Part shown: in pieces, positions 39,601 through 43,800 of the stretch
Numbering within the stretch: position 1 is the stretch's first letter
How the letters are laid out: each line of letters opens with the position of its first letter
Assembly: GCA_947303855.1 (NCBI GenBank)
Contig: CAMYZO010000003.1
Span: 1-64,000, forward strand
Length of the DNA stretch: 64,000 bases
From: an uncultured Prevotellaceae bacterium
GTDB lineage: Bacteria; Bacteroidota; Bacteroidia; Bacteroidales; Bacteroidaceae
Direction: 5' to 3'
The notes under the pieces: model-generated
What the model was told of the DNA's origin: nothing
Database searches by the model: none
Seen by the model: the letters and a program-made list of their open reading frames with translations, nothing else
Program-made: the position numbers and the translations under genes

Positions 39601-40879
39601 GCTTCACAAACTTGCTCGTCAGTTTGTCTGTCGTATAGGTGATATAGATATGGGTACCCTCTGTCGGTGTCTTCTCAATCTTATGCTCGTCATCAAGATT
39701 GTTTTTGCTAAAGTCGCCCTCCATCGCGTAGAATGTTATCTCCTCATCCGAGATGTATGGGCTGCGGATGGGCTCGGGGATGTTGTCGTAACCGCTCGTC
39801 AGTGGGTAGCCGGCAGGGTGTTTCTCTGTTGCTGTGACGGCTATGTTTTTCGCCACATTCACGATATGGTAGTTATAGGTGATAACAGGCAAGGTGGCGA
39901 CAGCAGATTTCTGGCTGCCTATGGTGCGCACTGCAATGGCTTTAACTGATGAGGCTGCAAGAACATCTTCTGCCGATAGGGCAGACGAGTAAACGGCGCT
40001 TGCTTTTGTAGGGTCTGTTCCATCCAAGGTATAGTGTATGACGGCTCCTTCCTCAGAACAGGAGATCTCCACAGTACCATCGGCATTTACGGTAAAGGTA
40101 GGCGTCGGGATGGGAACATCTTCGAGATAGAAATATCTGTTATCATCTAGTCCTCCACTCCTATATATACCAATGATACCTGCCGTGTTTGCATATCCTG
40201 TAGGACCATTCCCCTTTCCATTTTGTCCGGTAAGAGCATTCTTGTTTCCTCCATTGACCGTAAGTCTGTCGGTTGCAATGGTTTTGGGTGCGATATAAAA
40301 ACCTGGATTATCATCAGATGCAATGGTGAATAATGCATTGTCGTTAGTTTCAGGTGAAGCTATCTCTTCAAGGTGCACGCGCATGCGGTCGACACCACAT
40401 CCGCTGATTTGACCGCTGAGTACCAAGTATTTACTAGTCGCGGTATGATAGAAGGTGTAATAGTCGCCATGCTTTGTAACGACCCACTTTGCATTGTTCA
40501 TGCCGCCTTGAGCATCATATGCACTCGTTCTGCATTTAAATGTTGTCAGGAATGGGCCGTCACTACTGGCTTTTTCTGCGGTCCAATTATTAGTTTTCTT
40601 ATAGTAAATCCACCCATCTGAGGGACAAAGGTAGTAGTTGTCTGTATTCGTCGGATCTGAGGGGTCATAGTAATATTTAGCCGGATCTGACGTATTCGGA
40701 TAATGGGCGTAGCTGGCAATATAGTAAGTTCCCGAATAGTCAGTCTGGCTCCACGCACTCGTGGCCCCAAAGCTCATCAGCACCAGTATGACGAGCAGGT
40801 TCCGCAGAACATGTGTGCCTTTTATGTCGTATTTAAAGATGTCAGTAAACTTACTGTAAACGTTCATATCTTGTGTCAT
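18692..40879 (-). CDS. Giant VYGGG-repeat surface protein (7,395 residues)
   Basis: One uninterrupted 22.2-kb reading frame. A signal peptide (core LLVILVLMSFGATSAWS) ends near residue 44; the start is the ATG at 40879 or the ATG at 40867. Residues about 45-1,330 hold mixed modules, including ricin/beta-trefoil-like stretches and a chitobiase C-terminal-like module at about 265-335 (AVIHYTLDGTDPT). GLUG-like repeats lie at about 1,375-1,450. From about residue 2,000 to the end, the protein is a glycine-rich repeat of roughly 25-35 residues with consensus VYGGGxxGxVxGxTxVxIxGGxIG, probably a right-handed beta-solenoid. A block of about 5 kb (1,680 residues) is present twice in tandem, with a partial third copy earlier. 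The protein ends in the repeats with no sorting tail. It lies 20 bp after the 4,013-residue gene. I infer a secreted adhesin or stalk; no enzyme motif was seen. Confidence 0.85.
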   Translation of the reverse strand: MTQDMNVYSKFTDIFKYDIKGTHVLRNLLVILVLMSFGATSAWSQTDYSGTYYIASYAHYPNTSDPAKYYYDPSDPTNTDNYYLCPSDGWIYYKKTNNWTAEKASSDGPFLTTFKCRTSAYDAQGGMNNAKWVVTKHGDYYTFYHTATSKYLVLSGQISGCGVDRMRVHLEEIASPETNDNALFTIASDDNPGFYIAPKTIATDRLTVNGGNKNALTGQNGKGNGPTGYANTAGIIGIYRSGGLDDNRYFYLEDVPIPTPTFTVNADGTVEISCSEEGAVIHYTLDGTDPTKASAVYSSALSAEDVLAASSVKAIAVRTIGSQKSAVATLPVITYNYHIVNVAKNIAVTATEKHPAGYPLTSGYDNIPEPIRSPYISDEEITFYAMEGDFSKNNLDDEHKIEKTPTEGTHIYITYTTDKLTSKFVKLSGSAPFNLKNSSSQYLYDNGSHNDGSAVAAETNSTTNAEAYVTGNNQLWYFYGDDPYDLKIRNAQISTKYLSTSGSAPIWSDDAVSFILTGQSDGNDASHKSITLKKRSNSETVTLGVNTVVLPRSYTLIDMDNKVIVRNLPYNDDDGFGLPAAWQSPLVDYHYWNANAFVQTTAGTPDEPFVFVSPAPSEISSATQVTANNVIYVTYTLKADNSIDLDGRNLLDDKTKKTSTTYMLQFNTTNTDTYKFFQEDGKDGVMKEKRQAVYPYNNGDCTLYVYGNERWEDQLASGASTRTRWLWYLEPVIPKAPAKGKLDPYHVRVSSYQNQTSYKIDDNNTRNFHSYLWTYKPEGYDAVVTGVVNNNPLAHGGKKDDEAVTDLPKGSEYMLLGTSTSSLKLVTFHEIEGGATNGAYGTRQTIHSFEQYWKNSPTVQGKLTTKVTAVGRDVELNSAQESEIAGKGWHSYKAWANSAPWVHNNDGGSGKTPTTSKKFLEEEHVFQTIEMGESFQLVPTEIKPMLILLDQHGWEIVRLPLPSGPDDPDRAERYAVLHKYSSPMVARYHFWKTGSKVPGYHKFKVSDYATVSDVDPTEYTADELGRADINNPSTPANLPNYATQAIVAGKERDWYVTYDVKPEYASTYAGAATEDATSAAPFLVKQGGHYAKNSSNTLMSTTSSEEEGLTIKNAPTHLQWYLRPNFDIDEEMGYLYAGETGAEDEAKSKAETELDYFDHTRLGAVSTWSNGFDPYNVQIQSVSSPLRYFTANTTGSAVSSAWSGTSSGISLQNMGEKQSGVVGHDQANLKITNATFMVVDDGNGNMRLMPRFDHTKVMQTFTTLTSQAEAASAKDEGSGSQTLYLTMVPKVVSSSSEINAMGGYYILDSPFTASGSIGTRKSPFKGIIEGQIDKRFSVSAPFIAFAEDAVIKNIIIESATVSGDTVGAIVNQAKGNTRIYNCGVNGGTVSGSKIAGSIVGHLDGYSRVINCYSYANVSGGDDAGGIVGYNAFASTQANLRTMVMNCMFYGDITGGTNRSPVYGGQSIDNLNSGGLNTFNYYSYDDLASGVTNGKYNCALAVENKNLTRFEFYRLLLNSNKKLAAIYATDDAANANQMAKWVLETADRSIDNPKPYPVLKAQGYYPSIINYDVTNAPDSASVGRNNGGKLGKTLTVHLSGTGITTTSLTLQRMDKDFDRFNYNYDKVQLPYFNDVGTGNYTGGKVVTGWKITSMTGGTAGTYTAADSYGGYNFADRKCTSKDLHGTSGRVFSQGAYFDVPYGVTDIYIEPYWGNAAYVADQYYDVVYNTSYGSQNVSLFGTQVDDNTKFNGQKVYTNIADALKTLGGSTVYDNAIVLVGNLHQGNVPSGGDKAFTVMSVDENHDNEPDYSMIYHHYKRTTISPIRFDFINIPGTAQAQKPKDGADVRNFTIFKTKGWFETTNTCLVYSNQVEYENQEGVTKKANSPLILLGGDFEQFVSTQSKPVPGNTNYIHVGGNVHIQSFGLGTHGDGSESTPHIPVSVTGGAFDGFYLSGTYNQDAKVRENDNAECYISGGYFKEAAGACQEQIDGDVHWQIYNADIDAFYGGGINAARPVTGHVTTDIYNSHVTLFCGGPKFGDMQPGKKVTSNAEGCVFGKYFGGGFGGTSYSRKKYYDSQTTSWSNWSEQFKTDRGKYFDGKTTNAVSAQYGKKGIGVATDFEYEFFVWSSGGTGGRLYVNFASFSLATCNDVDSNLKGCTVEQDFYGGGSYGEVKGKATSVLDGCTVLGNVFGGGYSATLPTLQVRMGLFDKVPNFNKFSGMFEPGKISETTTECEWKNASKVGMTLTNNNPGSVLTGDNPYICTDVDLDNLGKVGATDLTIKGNTSVAGSVFGGGDMSAVTPNPDYSDKTIQGDTKVTIQNAGTMQNAISNVYGGGNTANVTGDTEVNMTGGTVSHDIYGGGRGETTEVGGDVTVNIGAKTGAELSGNGLVEGDVYGGSALGKVNMTDGKQTFVNVYAGTVNGSVFGGGLGQAGAAAVAESGTPGEPGYIAAQPAKEAIVAENQGITTVTVEGGLVKTAVYGGSNVNGKLIKDAAVTITGGTIGTAATPATNAVFGGGFGEPTLVEGSVTVNIGTEGQTSAGATINGNIYGGGAMGNTNASGRSAFNADKSTTVNLFAGTINGDAYGGGLGTAETPAFVGGDVTVTLDGAKIPSQIFGCNNVNGTPKGHVKVWVKRTVNTDSDKNALKNNSETALADRKTYDVTAVYGGGNKADYNPTKATGSDDDKKEAFAEVLIEGCSATSIQYVYGGGNAAAVPATQVTINSAYIIDQLFGGGNGAGEGNPGADVGIYKNGDTPTNYGTGIAKTKLVGGQVHVLYGGSNTKGNVRGGTELERKESNECELKVGEIYGAGQVAPMDGDVKIELDCMPKDFVDVVYGGAKNATINGNVSLTVRSGKFGRVFGGNNEGGSIKGSITVNAYEGGCQPLIIGELYGGGFNAPYSIYGCNDDDKDNTWTPNAEEGDPNVVQDAEHPAIGVYIWSCTSIGKVFGGGYGATADVVGNTRVWINMQKGSVNDVPQDHIGKIGQVFGGGNKGKVKGNVSVEIGTESSTEDIGVNITSGTDYLSPTSDSNISITAAGIYGGGNEADVEGDVTMTIGTVAQNLGVNIGGSVFGGGYGEETTVTGNVVVNIGKRTNTAEEGDPVYAYEGYANISGDVYGGSAKGKVNATKGSDPAFSQTDGKSTTVNFYGGTLTGNVYGGGLGQQAAAAVGTEGSEGYVPAKPEAAADVYGPVAVNVEGGSVANVFGCNNVLGSPKSTAMVTLNGGTIGQCVYGGGNQAAYTGTGGVGVTLNGGIVEHDVFGGGLGATATVNGTTAVSLNGGTVKGDAYGGGSQGSVTGAVDVTLNGGTVKNSVYGGGLGDLASLGEGHADVAANVGGAVSVTVLKGSAANVFGCNNVNGAPQSTVDVVIGSKTGTSPSFTYGGTGTISGNVYGGGNMAASASSPSVKIYGGTINNNVYGGGLGATAVTGGSAVIMEGGTVKNDVYGGGSLADVTGSVAVTICGGTVVNDVYGGGALASTNTANWAYSATTNYIYIQVNDLTLPAYVEKAVTTGDPVTGLYTEKNGNYTAATGPAVAETKYYQFIPGSSVTGLYTKDGSNYTEITSNDAKAESGITYYERRGLPGTWAEGMNSTSNTTTLKLTGGLFGNVYGGGLGNTTTPVYVFGDIKLYVNRPSDMATGHKGAAFTKITEDVTVGGKTYTAVPLTGRVFGCNNIKGTPLGDVLVEIYATRQIDANGNVVAGHKNYELQAVYGGGNRADYLPASGKSTAVNIYGCEETSIARVYGGGNSASVPATNVTIWGTYDIEYAFGGGNGGQPVKDGDNWIVNAGADVNGPARITCHGGKIGQVFGGSDYKGDCRSANPTLAQEGTCPLRITKLYGAGSEANVTGDVNVIIAACTGADSQIEYVCGGSYKAFIDGNVNLTITAGFFKNVYGGNDQRGGIKGNITVNIEETDPCEKPIIIENLVGGGNQANYPGTLADGTTEITHDADHPHRITVNVKSATRIDNVYGGSFMAVTKADTEVNINMVRGNKATEEFVLLPSEYGTRSVDDLPANITNVTTTYTAITCTDAVDSPLKAGESSVVGYYMDASGTIPAEGLAVLGTTYYEKSVKGKIAKSIGTIGNVYGGGQQGQVVGNTLVNIGTASTVKIMKRNSSGDILDTSEPAQSIYDGDGKIRPGVTIATTDETVLGAHIDGDVFGGGERAEVTGNAVVKYCTQDYSSVSYAGTTGFEEFSIGGSIYGGGSEADVLKNTDVTMAGGYVYDGVYGGGLHGSVGTVSSRTAVDGHPSHSGCVGGKPNFADGTGKCTVVVSGGQVGPVEAATEGMTKTGGPVDVGFVFGAGRGDVEDPADEPDADYHTYVKETDVTISGGIVMASVYGGGENGRVSGNTLVKIEGGQIGCGEGKADGGKPVSYTENQWTAAITAVTSGNATAIESAANAMPECSHYPYKSPYVPYDPYYDTYTNHYTDASTKDPSDGKTYYGCVFGGGSGYFPYVKADGTGYEWLRSAGLVEGNTEVRITGGHILTNVYGGNEYTDVTGSCTVTMSGGTIGVPRTLSQIADHPVTCYLFGAGKGDQRVHFNQWTNVGSVTVSVTGGTIFGSVFGGGEDGHVLGNVNVTIGESSTHTGPTIGTWGTSYVDGNIFGGGRGFNGDARTAGVVSGNVDLQIHGGSMLGSVYGGGRLASVGTYLVTPTDSRYGYLIPDGKEQVLGGEDKTSAGTTHGHITVNITGGTIGNTYEYKIPDGITTDEALKTWKASNKVPNTEFEYNSERGYYMLKHTKGGNVFAGGMGRLYHLDGTTPLPGWRELGKSKKTTLTISGGTIKSNVYGGGELGFVNDDQFNADQTAKINITDVASTVSISGSSTIIGTGVQNSSSVTQYTFGSVYGGGYGSTIENIYPTDDATTENDNPKFVSGRTNGSTSVTMSGGTVKASIYGGGEVASVRGSTSVAVSGGNVGLPKDETNSIYFGGATMGNVYGGGSGTRTIVRCGQVFGNATVNISGTPTIYHNIYGGGAYGSVGDINWTQDLDPIHNSYKVTGVEGIKTPGTGKATVKITGGTIGIDGKENGMVFGSSRGEVTDPGQRDDFMAFTYDTDITIGTKSAATGPAIKGSVYGSGENGHVWHNTDVKVYSGTIGNPAEFYAYRGNVYGAGCGTDQYDSNNDGTLDAYRPTAGIVNHDTKVTIDGGRVANCVYGGGAMGSVKGNTSVTISGSAVIGDNLDNGTEDGNVFGAARGEVGITNTVGVTNKYAYVNDTEVTVSGGQVKSSVYGGGKAGIVKGSVVVNMNGGTVGNNVYGGGALADSNTSNWNVTATTSGWAEGKTSASATTTVNLKGGTIAHDAYGGALGRFANTDPVVTEVAPTVFGDILVELNKGVDTDKKGCIVDKVFGCNDLNGTPKGHVKVHVYATQNSRTANISTKVDSPSVDYDVTAVYGGGDLAQYEPVGADGYTEVIIDGCAVTSIQQVYGGGNAACVPATNVSVRECHIINELFGGGNGLDKYEKNDKWYENPGANVGYYPLEHHVTDGTQGTGADAANAYKSFVNTDPDATTKAARQTPSNGYMYGSGIATTTVTGGHINFVYGGSNEKGNIRSVALSQYQKSGTCPLVTDKTYGGSKNAEIDAEIRVVLDCVEKGGTYYGGSANSDINNNVTIDITNGTYEKVFGGNDHSGTINGAITINIEERGCTPIIIGELYGGGNEADYSVYGYNITKDTSGNVTSRTALKKSDAGALTTPHRNPQVNIISATKIGNIFGGGYKAKVIGSPTVNVNMTNGIITENYAGRDGFTKGTHTDANGNTYEVISNDGIATLGIGTIGYIYGGGNMADIIGNATVEIGTGQWRNQSGEIETKGTDGITYRYNTTSKKWEHLTGGQYVAIEGTPTPARNAAFITGSVYGGGKMGHVGDFTLSDGKPTSCADGTGTCTVTISNGEIGPDNMKMTAEGGPDDAGHVFGAGQGTVDFYYNTDKTEAQKLEAIAALSDEQIATEEGKLNNMAYANKTEVLINGTAFVKGSVYGGSENGHVLGDTHVTIDGDCQIGNGDGVNRRYTAEEWAYDVTADATKYLPECAHWEYKSPYQPHDMFANAGGGYVPEGAVTATDGHTFYGNVFGGGSGYYPYAPGKWNMKAGWVEGNTVVDIKGGHILTNIYGGNEMTNVGSGMTAGKGKCTVRMSGGTLGVPRTLAQIDAHPVTCYLFGAGKGDQDVHFNTNTNVKDVVVEVSGGTIYGSVFGGGEDGHVLGDVNMTVSGGTIGTWGSSYVDGNVFGGGRGFSGEALTAGVVSGNVTMNISGGTMLGSIYGGGRLASVGTYLVPSANTAKYGQLIPDGKEQVVGGADVTSEGRKHGVITMNITGGTIGNDHEYVYIYKKVKTADDAVESNETEARAKLAKTEFYDDFSDFAEKIADEPLEGAPEGSCTVITEEAYGEGQTYKSCGVKKLFHPKGGNVFAGAMGRLTKLNGSIIPNWHNLSKARTTVLTISQANAEVPTRIKGSVFGGAEFGQVEGNTTVTINGGTIGTEIQKDGVTQYTYGTVYGGGYGSLYVLTDDDKTAGATHEPRDYAGLVSGTTTVNITAGAVKSSVYGGGKLAQTGGNANVTVSGGIIGLNKVRKTDGYVMYGGGTMGNVYGSGRGDISYVKAGLVKGNTNVTINAGAKTGEPFIAHNVYGGGSLASVGTFGLSTGTSPAYIPVADVPYGWTEGTGTATVTINGGTIGISGRDNGMVFGSSRGDLEKPSGTPAVDRYDKVAWVNNTLVTIGESSGTSTGPSIKGSVYGGGEDGHNAKDATVTVNRGTIGIVETTDPWYDFGSEAINQKTLVSRGNVYGAGCGTDTYTGDNGSEFHNPKSGLVAGNTYVNIKGGHIGHSVYGAGSMGSVGTITNITDTLSAAKHSNVDNSFALSWPYKFEFAEGTGKATVNITGGHVGNNQQDGGDVYGSARGEAGDRYLTAHLAYVGESEVNVNYSAQDMATAEAAIADIETDNSIPCITGSVHGSGEDGYVYGDTHVTLTNGLIGHSLYGGGKGKGTYRVTLNKIVGEGTYDADIYSLIAGRVMGNTSVTMNGGIVGRNVYGGGNMASVGKGNYAGSTVDDYSETGYGELITSKLWTSSSNGDNAWQFLNSGNTTVKVLGGKVGIITTKVKNNLPYGNVFGGSAGEAAPNVPKAMNPRYKYCPAFFSGYVNQTDVTIGTLGQSSDDAGQTGKAPLIVGSVYGGGQDGHVRRETKVTVNSGVIGLAYNSANQEKLGTADIENPQWLHRGNVYGAGSGVSEYEFDYNGDGKINGEVEIDDVRYLEKSHSTSAGSVAHFTRVDVLGGTIYRNVLGGGSFASVGPPKITQTDYAVRKTATAADWGKQSLNLVNIGGGKFDGKVVKVTIGEAKGVAAGYGGHVFGGSRGEASLGSGFGTSIWTQVNIKNGAIIHGDVFGGGNAGEVMKDTDVRIGTAAE
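19030..19640 (-). repeat. Block III, partial third copy near the C-terminus
   Basis: More diverged markers in the same order: YGNVFGGSAGEA, VGSVYGGGQDGHV, RGNVYGAGSGVSEYE, VLGGGSFASVG. It lacks the first half of block III. Confidence 0.6.
20395..21610 (-). repeat. Block III, copy 2
   Basis: Markers: TTVLTISQANAEV, GTVYGGGYGS, GGGTMGNVYGSGRG, NGMVFGSSRGDL, RGNVYGAGCGTDTYT, VYGAGSMGSV. Confidence 0.8.
21915..23245 (-). repeat. Block II, copy 2
   Basis: Markers: GTGTCTVTISNGEIGP, VFGAGQGTVDF, NVFGGGSGYYPY, TLGVPRTLAQI, LFGAGKGDQDVHFN, RGFSGEALTAGVVSGN, LIPDGKEQVVGG. Confidence 0.8.
23665..24845 (-). repeat. Block I, copy 3
   Basis: Markers: GCNDLNGTPKGHVKV, AVYGGGDLAQY, VYGGGNAACVPAT, LFGGGNGLDKY, ending near TVNVNMTNGI. 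It lies 5.04 kb from copy 2 and opens the second mega-repeat. Confidence 0.75.
25390..26580 (-). repeat. Block III, copy 1
   Basis: Markers in order: TTLTISGGTIKSNVYGGGE, GSVYGGGYGS, GGATMGNVYGGGSG, NGMVFGSSRGEV, RGNVYGAGCGTDQYD, VYGGGAMGSV. Confidence 0.8.
26770..28105 (-). repeat. Block II, copy 1
   Basis: Markers in order: GTGKCTVVVSGGQVGP, VFGAGRGDVED, CVFGGGSGYFPY, TIGVPRTLSQI, LFGAGKGDQRVHFN, RGFNGDARTAGVVSGN, LIPDGKEQVLGG. The same order recurs about 4.9 kb later. Confidence 0.8.
28895..29885 (-). repeat. Block I, copy 2
   Basis: Markers in order: GCNNIKGTPLGDVLV, AVYGGGNRADY, VYGGGNSASVPAT, AFGGGNGG, and near the end TEVNINMVRG. It opens the first 5-kb mega-repeat. Confidence 0.75.
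30950..31230 (-). repeat. Cluster of the most regular solenoid repeats
   Basis: Four near-identical DNA segments encode VTLNGGTVK-like turns, each containing a self-complementary piece (GGTTCCCCCGTTGA on the + strand). The low divergence suggests recent expansion or gene conversion. Confidence 0.7.
31900..33050 (-). repeat. Block I, copy 1 of the giant protein
   Basis: It starts with the marker GCNNVNGTPKGHVKV and passes through AVYGGGNKADY, VYGGGNAAAVPAT and LFGGGNG, ending near VGNTRVWINM. The same ordered series of markers occurs in copies 2 and 3. Boundaries are approximate, read from the translation. Confidence 0.75.
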
Positions 40880-40899
40880 ATCTAATATCTTGAAATCGT

Positions 40900-43800
40900 T
40901 TATTTAACGAACAGCTTCTTTTGGTTTGCCATGTAAACGCCGGGGAGCCTGACAGGGGTTTCCACCGTCTGTCCTGACTCGAGCACGAAGTCGCGGAGCG
41001 TGATGCCGGCCACATTGACGATGCGGATGGTGACAGCATACTTCTTATGCGATATGGCCACGATGTTGCGACCACGGACATAAAACTCGATAGAGCCGTC
41101 GAGCACGCTCTCCGGACCTTGTTCCAGCTCTTCGCCGTTGGCCCCGCCGAAGATGATGCTTTGCGGTACCTGGCGACTTGAACTCGTCACAGAGGCTGTG
41201 AAGTAAGGACGGAAGGCACTCAGCGCGGGTGTCACCTTGTTTGTCGTGTTCTCAGCTGCATTGCTGCTCAGCTTGACGTAGGCATTGCCGGTGCTGTTCA
41301 TGACGTAGCTGCCCGTCTCCAGCTGTTCGTTCATGTAGCTGGGCTTGAAGGTGACGTTGTAGCTCTTGCCGCTTACGGGCTTCACCACGCCTGCCGTCTC
41401 ATCGTCGCTGATGCCAATGGCGATACCCTTATTTGATGCCAGGGTGATAATCTGCTTGCTTAGCTTGGCGATGCTGGCAGCCGTGTTCTTAGGCGTGAAC
41501 GAGCCGCTGAGGTCGAACTCGTAGTAGAGCTTACTGGGCAGACCGAGGATATACGGCGTGGCCTTTGCCAGCAGTGGGTAGGCTGCGTAGTGGCGCGGGT
41601 CTTTGTAGTACTGTCTGTACTGCAGGTAGGTGTCGGTGTTGGCATCCTGCTGGTTGTGTACAGGCTCGTTCTTGTAGTAGTAGTCCCAGAGGAAGTTGTT
41701 GGCGACCGTCTTGTCTTTGCCGTCTGCCTCCGGATAGGTGAAGGAGGCTTTTGCTACGCTGCCCTCATCTGGGACTTTGACAGCCGTGAGCTCACGCAGC
41801 CAGTATTCGTGACCCTTCTTGGTGCCGTTCTGGCTGTTGTCGCTACCCGAGTAGAAATGGGTTATCTCACCCTTCTGGTGTGTGGTCACCAGTTCGGCAG
41901 TGAACGGCACGCTGATGCCTTGCCACCCCTTCGTCTGGTCTACATACTCGCTGTTGGCAGGTGTGCGCTGGTACCACATCAGGTGGTCGGCATCGAAGGT
42001 GTAGCCTATCGGGGCGTTGAAGTCCTGCTTGTCGACGAGCAGGTGGTCGTTCGTGGCCGTCAGGCCGCTCTGCACAAGGTGGCCGTGAACGTCCGACGGA
42101 CTGGCCTCGGCAACGCGGCGGCAGACATCCGTTTCGTCGTAGTAGTCGTTATAGGCTGGCTCATCGAAGTAGCTGGCCAGCACGCCGAGGGTCTTGTCGT
42201 TGGCATCTGCCGAAGGTGCATAGACCAGCAGGTTCTGTGTCTCGTCGCAGTTCATGATGCCGGTCAGGCCGTCATCGTCGAGGAGGGGTGGGTAGAAGGC
42301 GCTCTTGCCAGCGGGTAAACCGCTGGTCACGGTGCCCAGGCCATAGGTCCCATAGGCCTTATAGGCCCCATTAGCTTCATCATAATGCCCCTTAAAGTCG
42401 ATGGCGGTCATCGGCTTTTCGCTCACTGTCTTGGTGCCATCGGCAGACTTGTAAGCCAGGTAGGCGTTCGGGTTGAAGTGTGCAACGCCCATCTCCTTCG
42501 AGCGGTAGTAGGCCGGAGCGCGATAGACGCGGTTGGCGTCGTCATCAGTGGACAGGCGACCGTCGCTGCGCACGATGGCCGACGGCAGACTCTGGTGGGT
42601 CTGTGCAGCCCAGCCGTAGGTGAGCTTCTGTCCGAAGAACAGGTAGTCGTCGGGCCAGATGGGGAAATAATAGGTCTTGTTGTTATCCTTGGTGTCAGTC
42701 CAGTGGCGCTCATCGGCTGATGTCGGAATCTCGCCTGCGGCGAAGATGAAGTCGCCGTCGGCGAAGCGATCCTCCACATATTTAATATGATTATAGCCTG
42801 ACGAGCATTCGGCGATGTTCGAGGCATACTTACCGGTCTGCGGCTCTGCTTCGCCCGGTTTCCAATACTTATAGGTCACATTGGCCCCATTAGTCCCATT
42901 AGCCCCGTCGTTGTAGCGCTTATACAGGTAGAAGTTGTTCAGGTCGTAGGCTACCTCACCGTTGTAGAAGGCGCGGTCGGGCATGGGCTTGGCCAGGCCG
43001 TGGCTGCCTGTGTCGGTGGTGCTGTAGGTCTTGCCCGTCTGGTAATAGCTGTTGACAATTTGCTTGTAACCGCTGTCGGCATTTGGAGTACCGAAGATAG
43101 CCCTTGCACTGCCATCTGGAGTGCCTGTGGTGTTGATCCAGCTGCTCTCCACATAGCCGCTGCCCTTGTTCACCACACCGGCGGTGCTGAACGAGCCGGT
43201 CACGCCGAGGTTATAGACCGAGCCGCAGAGGTTGTTGAACAGCGAGTTGTCCAGACCGCTGATGGTATGGCCGTCGCCGTGCAGCGTACCCTCGAAGCAC
43301 TGCTCATCAGTGCCTATAGGTGTCCAGCTGGATGTGTGGTCGATGTCCGTGCGCAGGAAGAACTCCAGGTTCTTTGCGCCCTTCACGCCTCTGACAAGCT
43401 TAGAGCCGTCAGACATCGTCACCTCTTCGGTGCTGTTGTTCAGCAGGGCATGGCCCTTCAGATCACCCGACTCAGCAACAGTAGTGCGCAGACTCAGGTC
43501 ATACAGATTCTTCAGCAGGTCGAGACCGTTCTCCGAGTCGGCGCTGTAGTCGTTGATGTATATCTTCGAGTCGCGCTTCAGTCGGGTGCGGTCGTAGTCT
43601 ACATGCAGGTGGTTGGCCTTGTCGTCCATCACCTTCTTCAGGTCGTGGTAGTTGGCCACGCTCACCGGCACGTGGTTCGAGTAGGTCTTGCCGAGATAGG
43701 TCTTGGCGTAGTAGGCCAGGTAGAAGCCGTCCTGATACCAGTAGAGCGGATCGGCCGAAGGTGTGTATTCCACACCGTTGGTATGGCTCTCGGCATCGCC

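Noticed and set aside
18770-39949. Many + strand ORFs opposite the giant gene (for example 22298-23770, 31943-33175)
   Set aside because: They are shadows of the VYGGG codons, rich in AAIDIA/TATEDVA patterns that mirror the repeat, without start signals or known domains.
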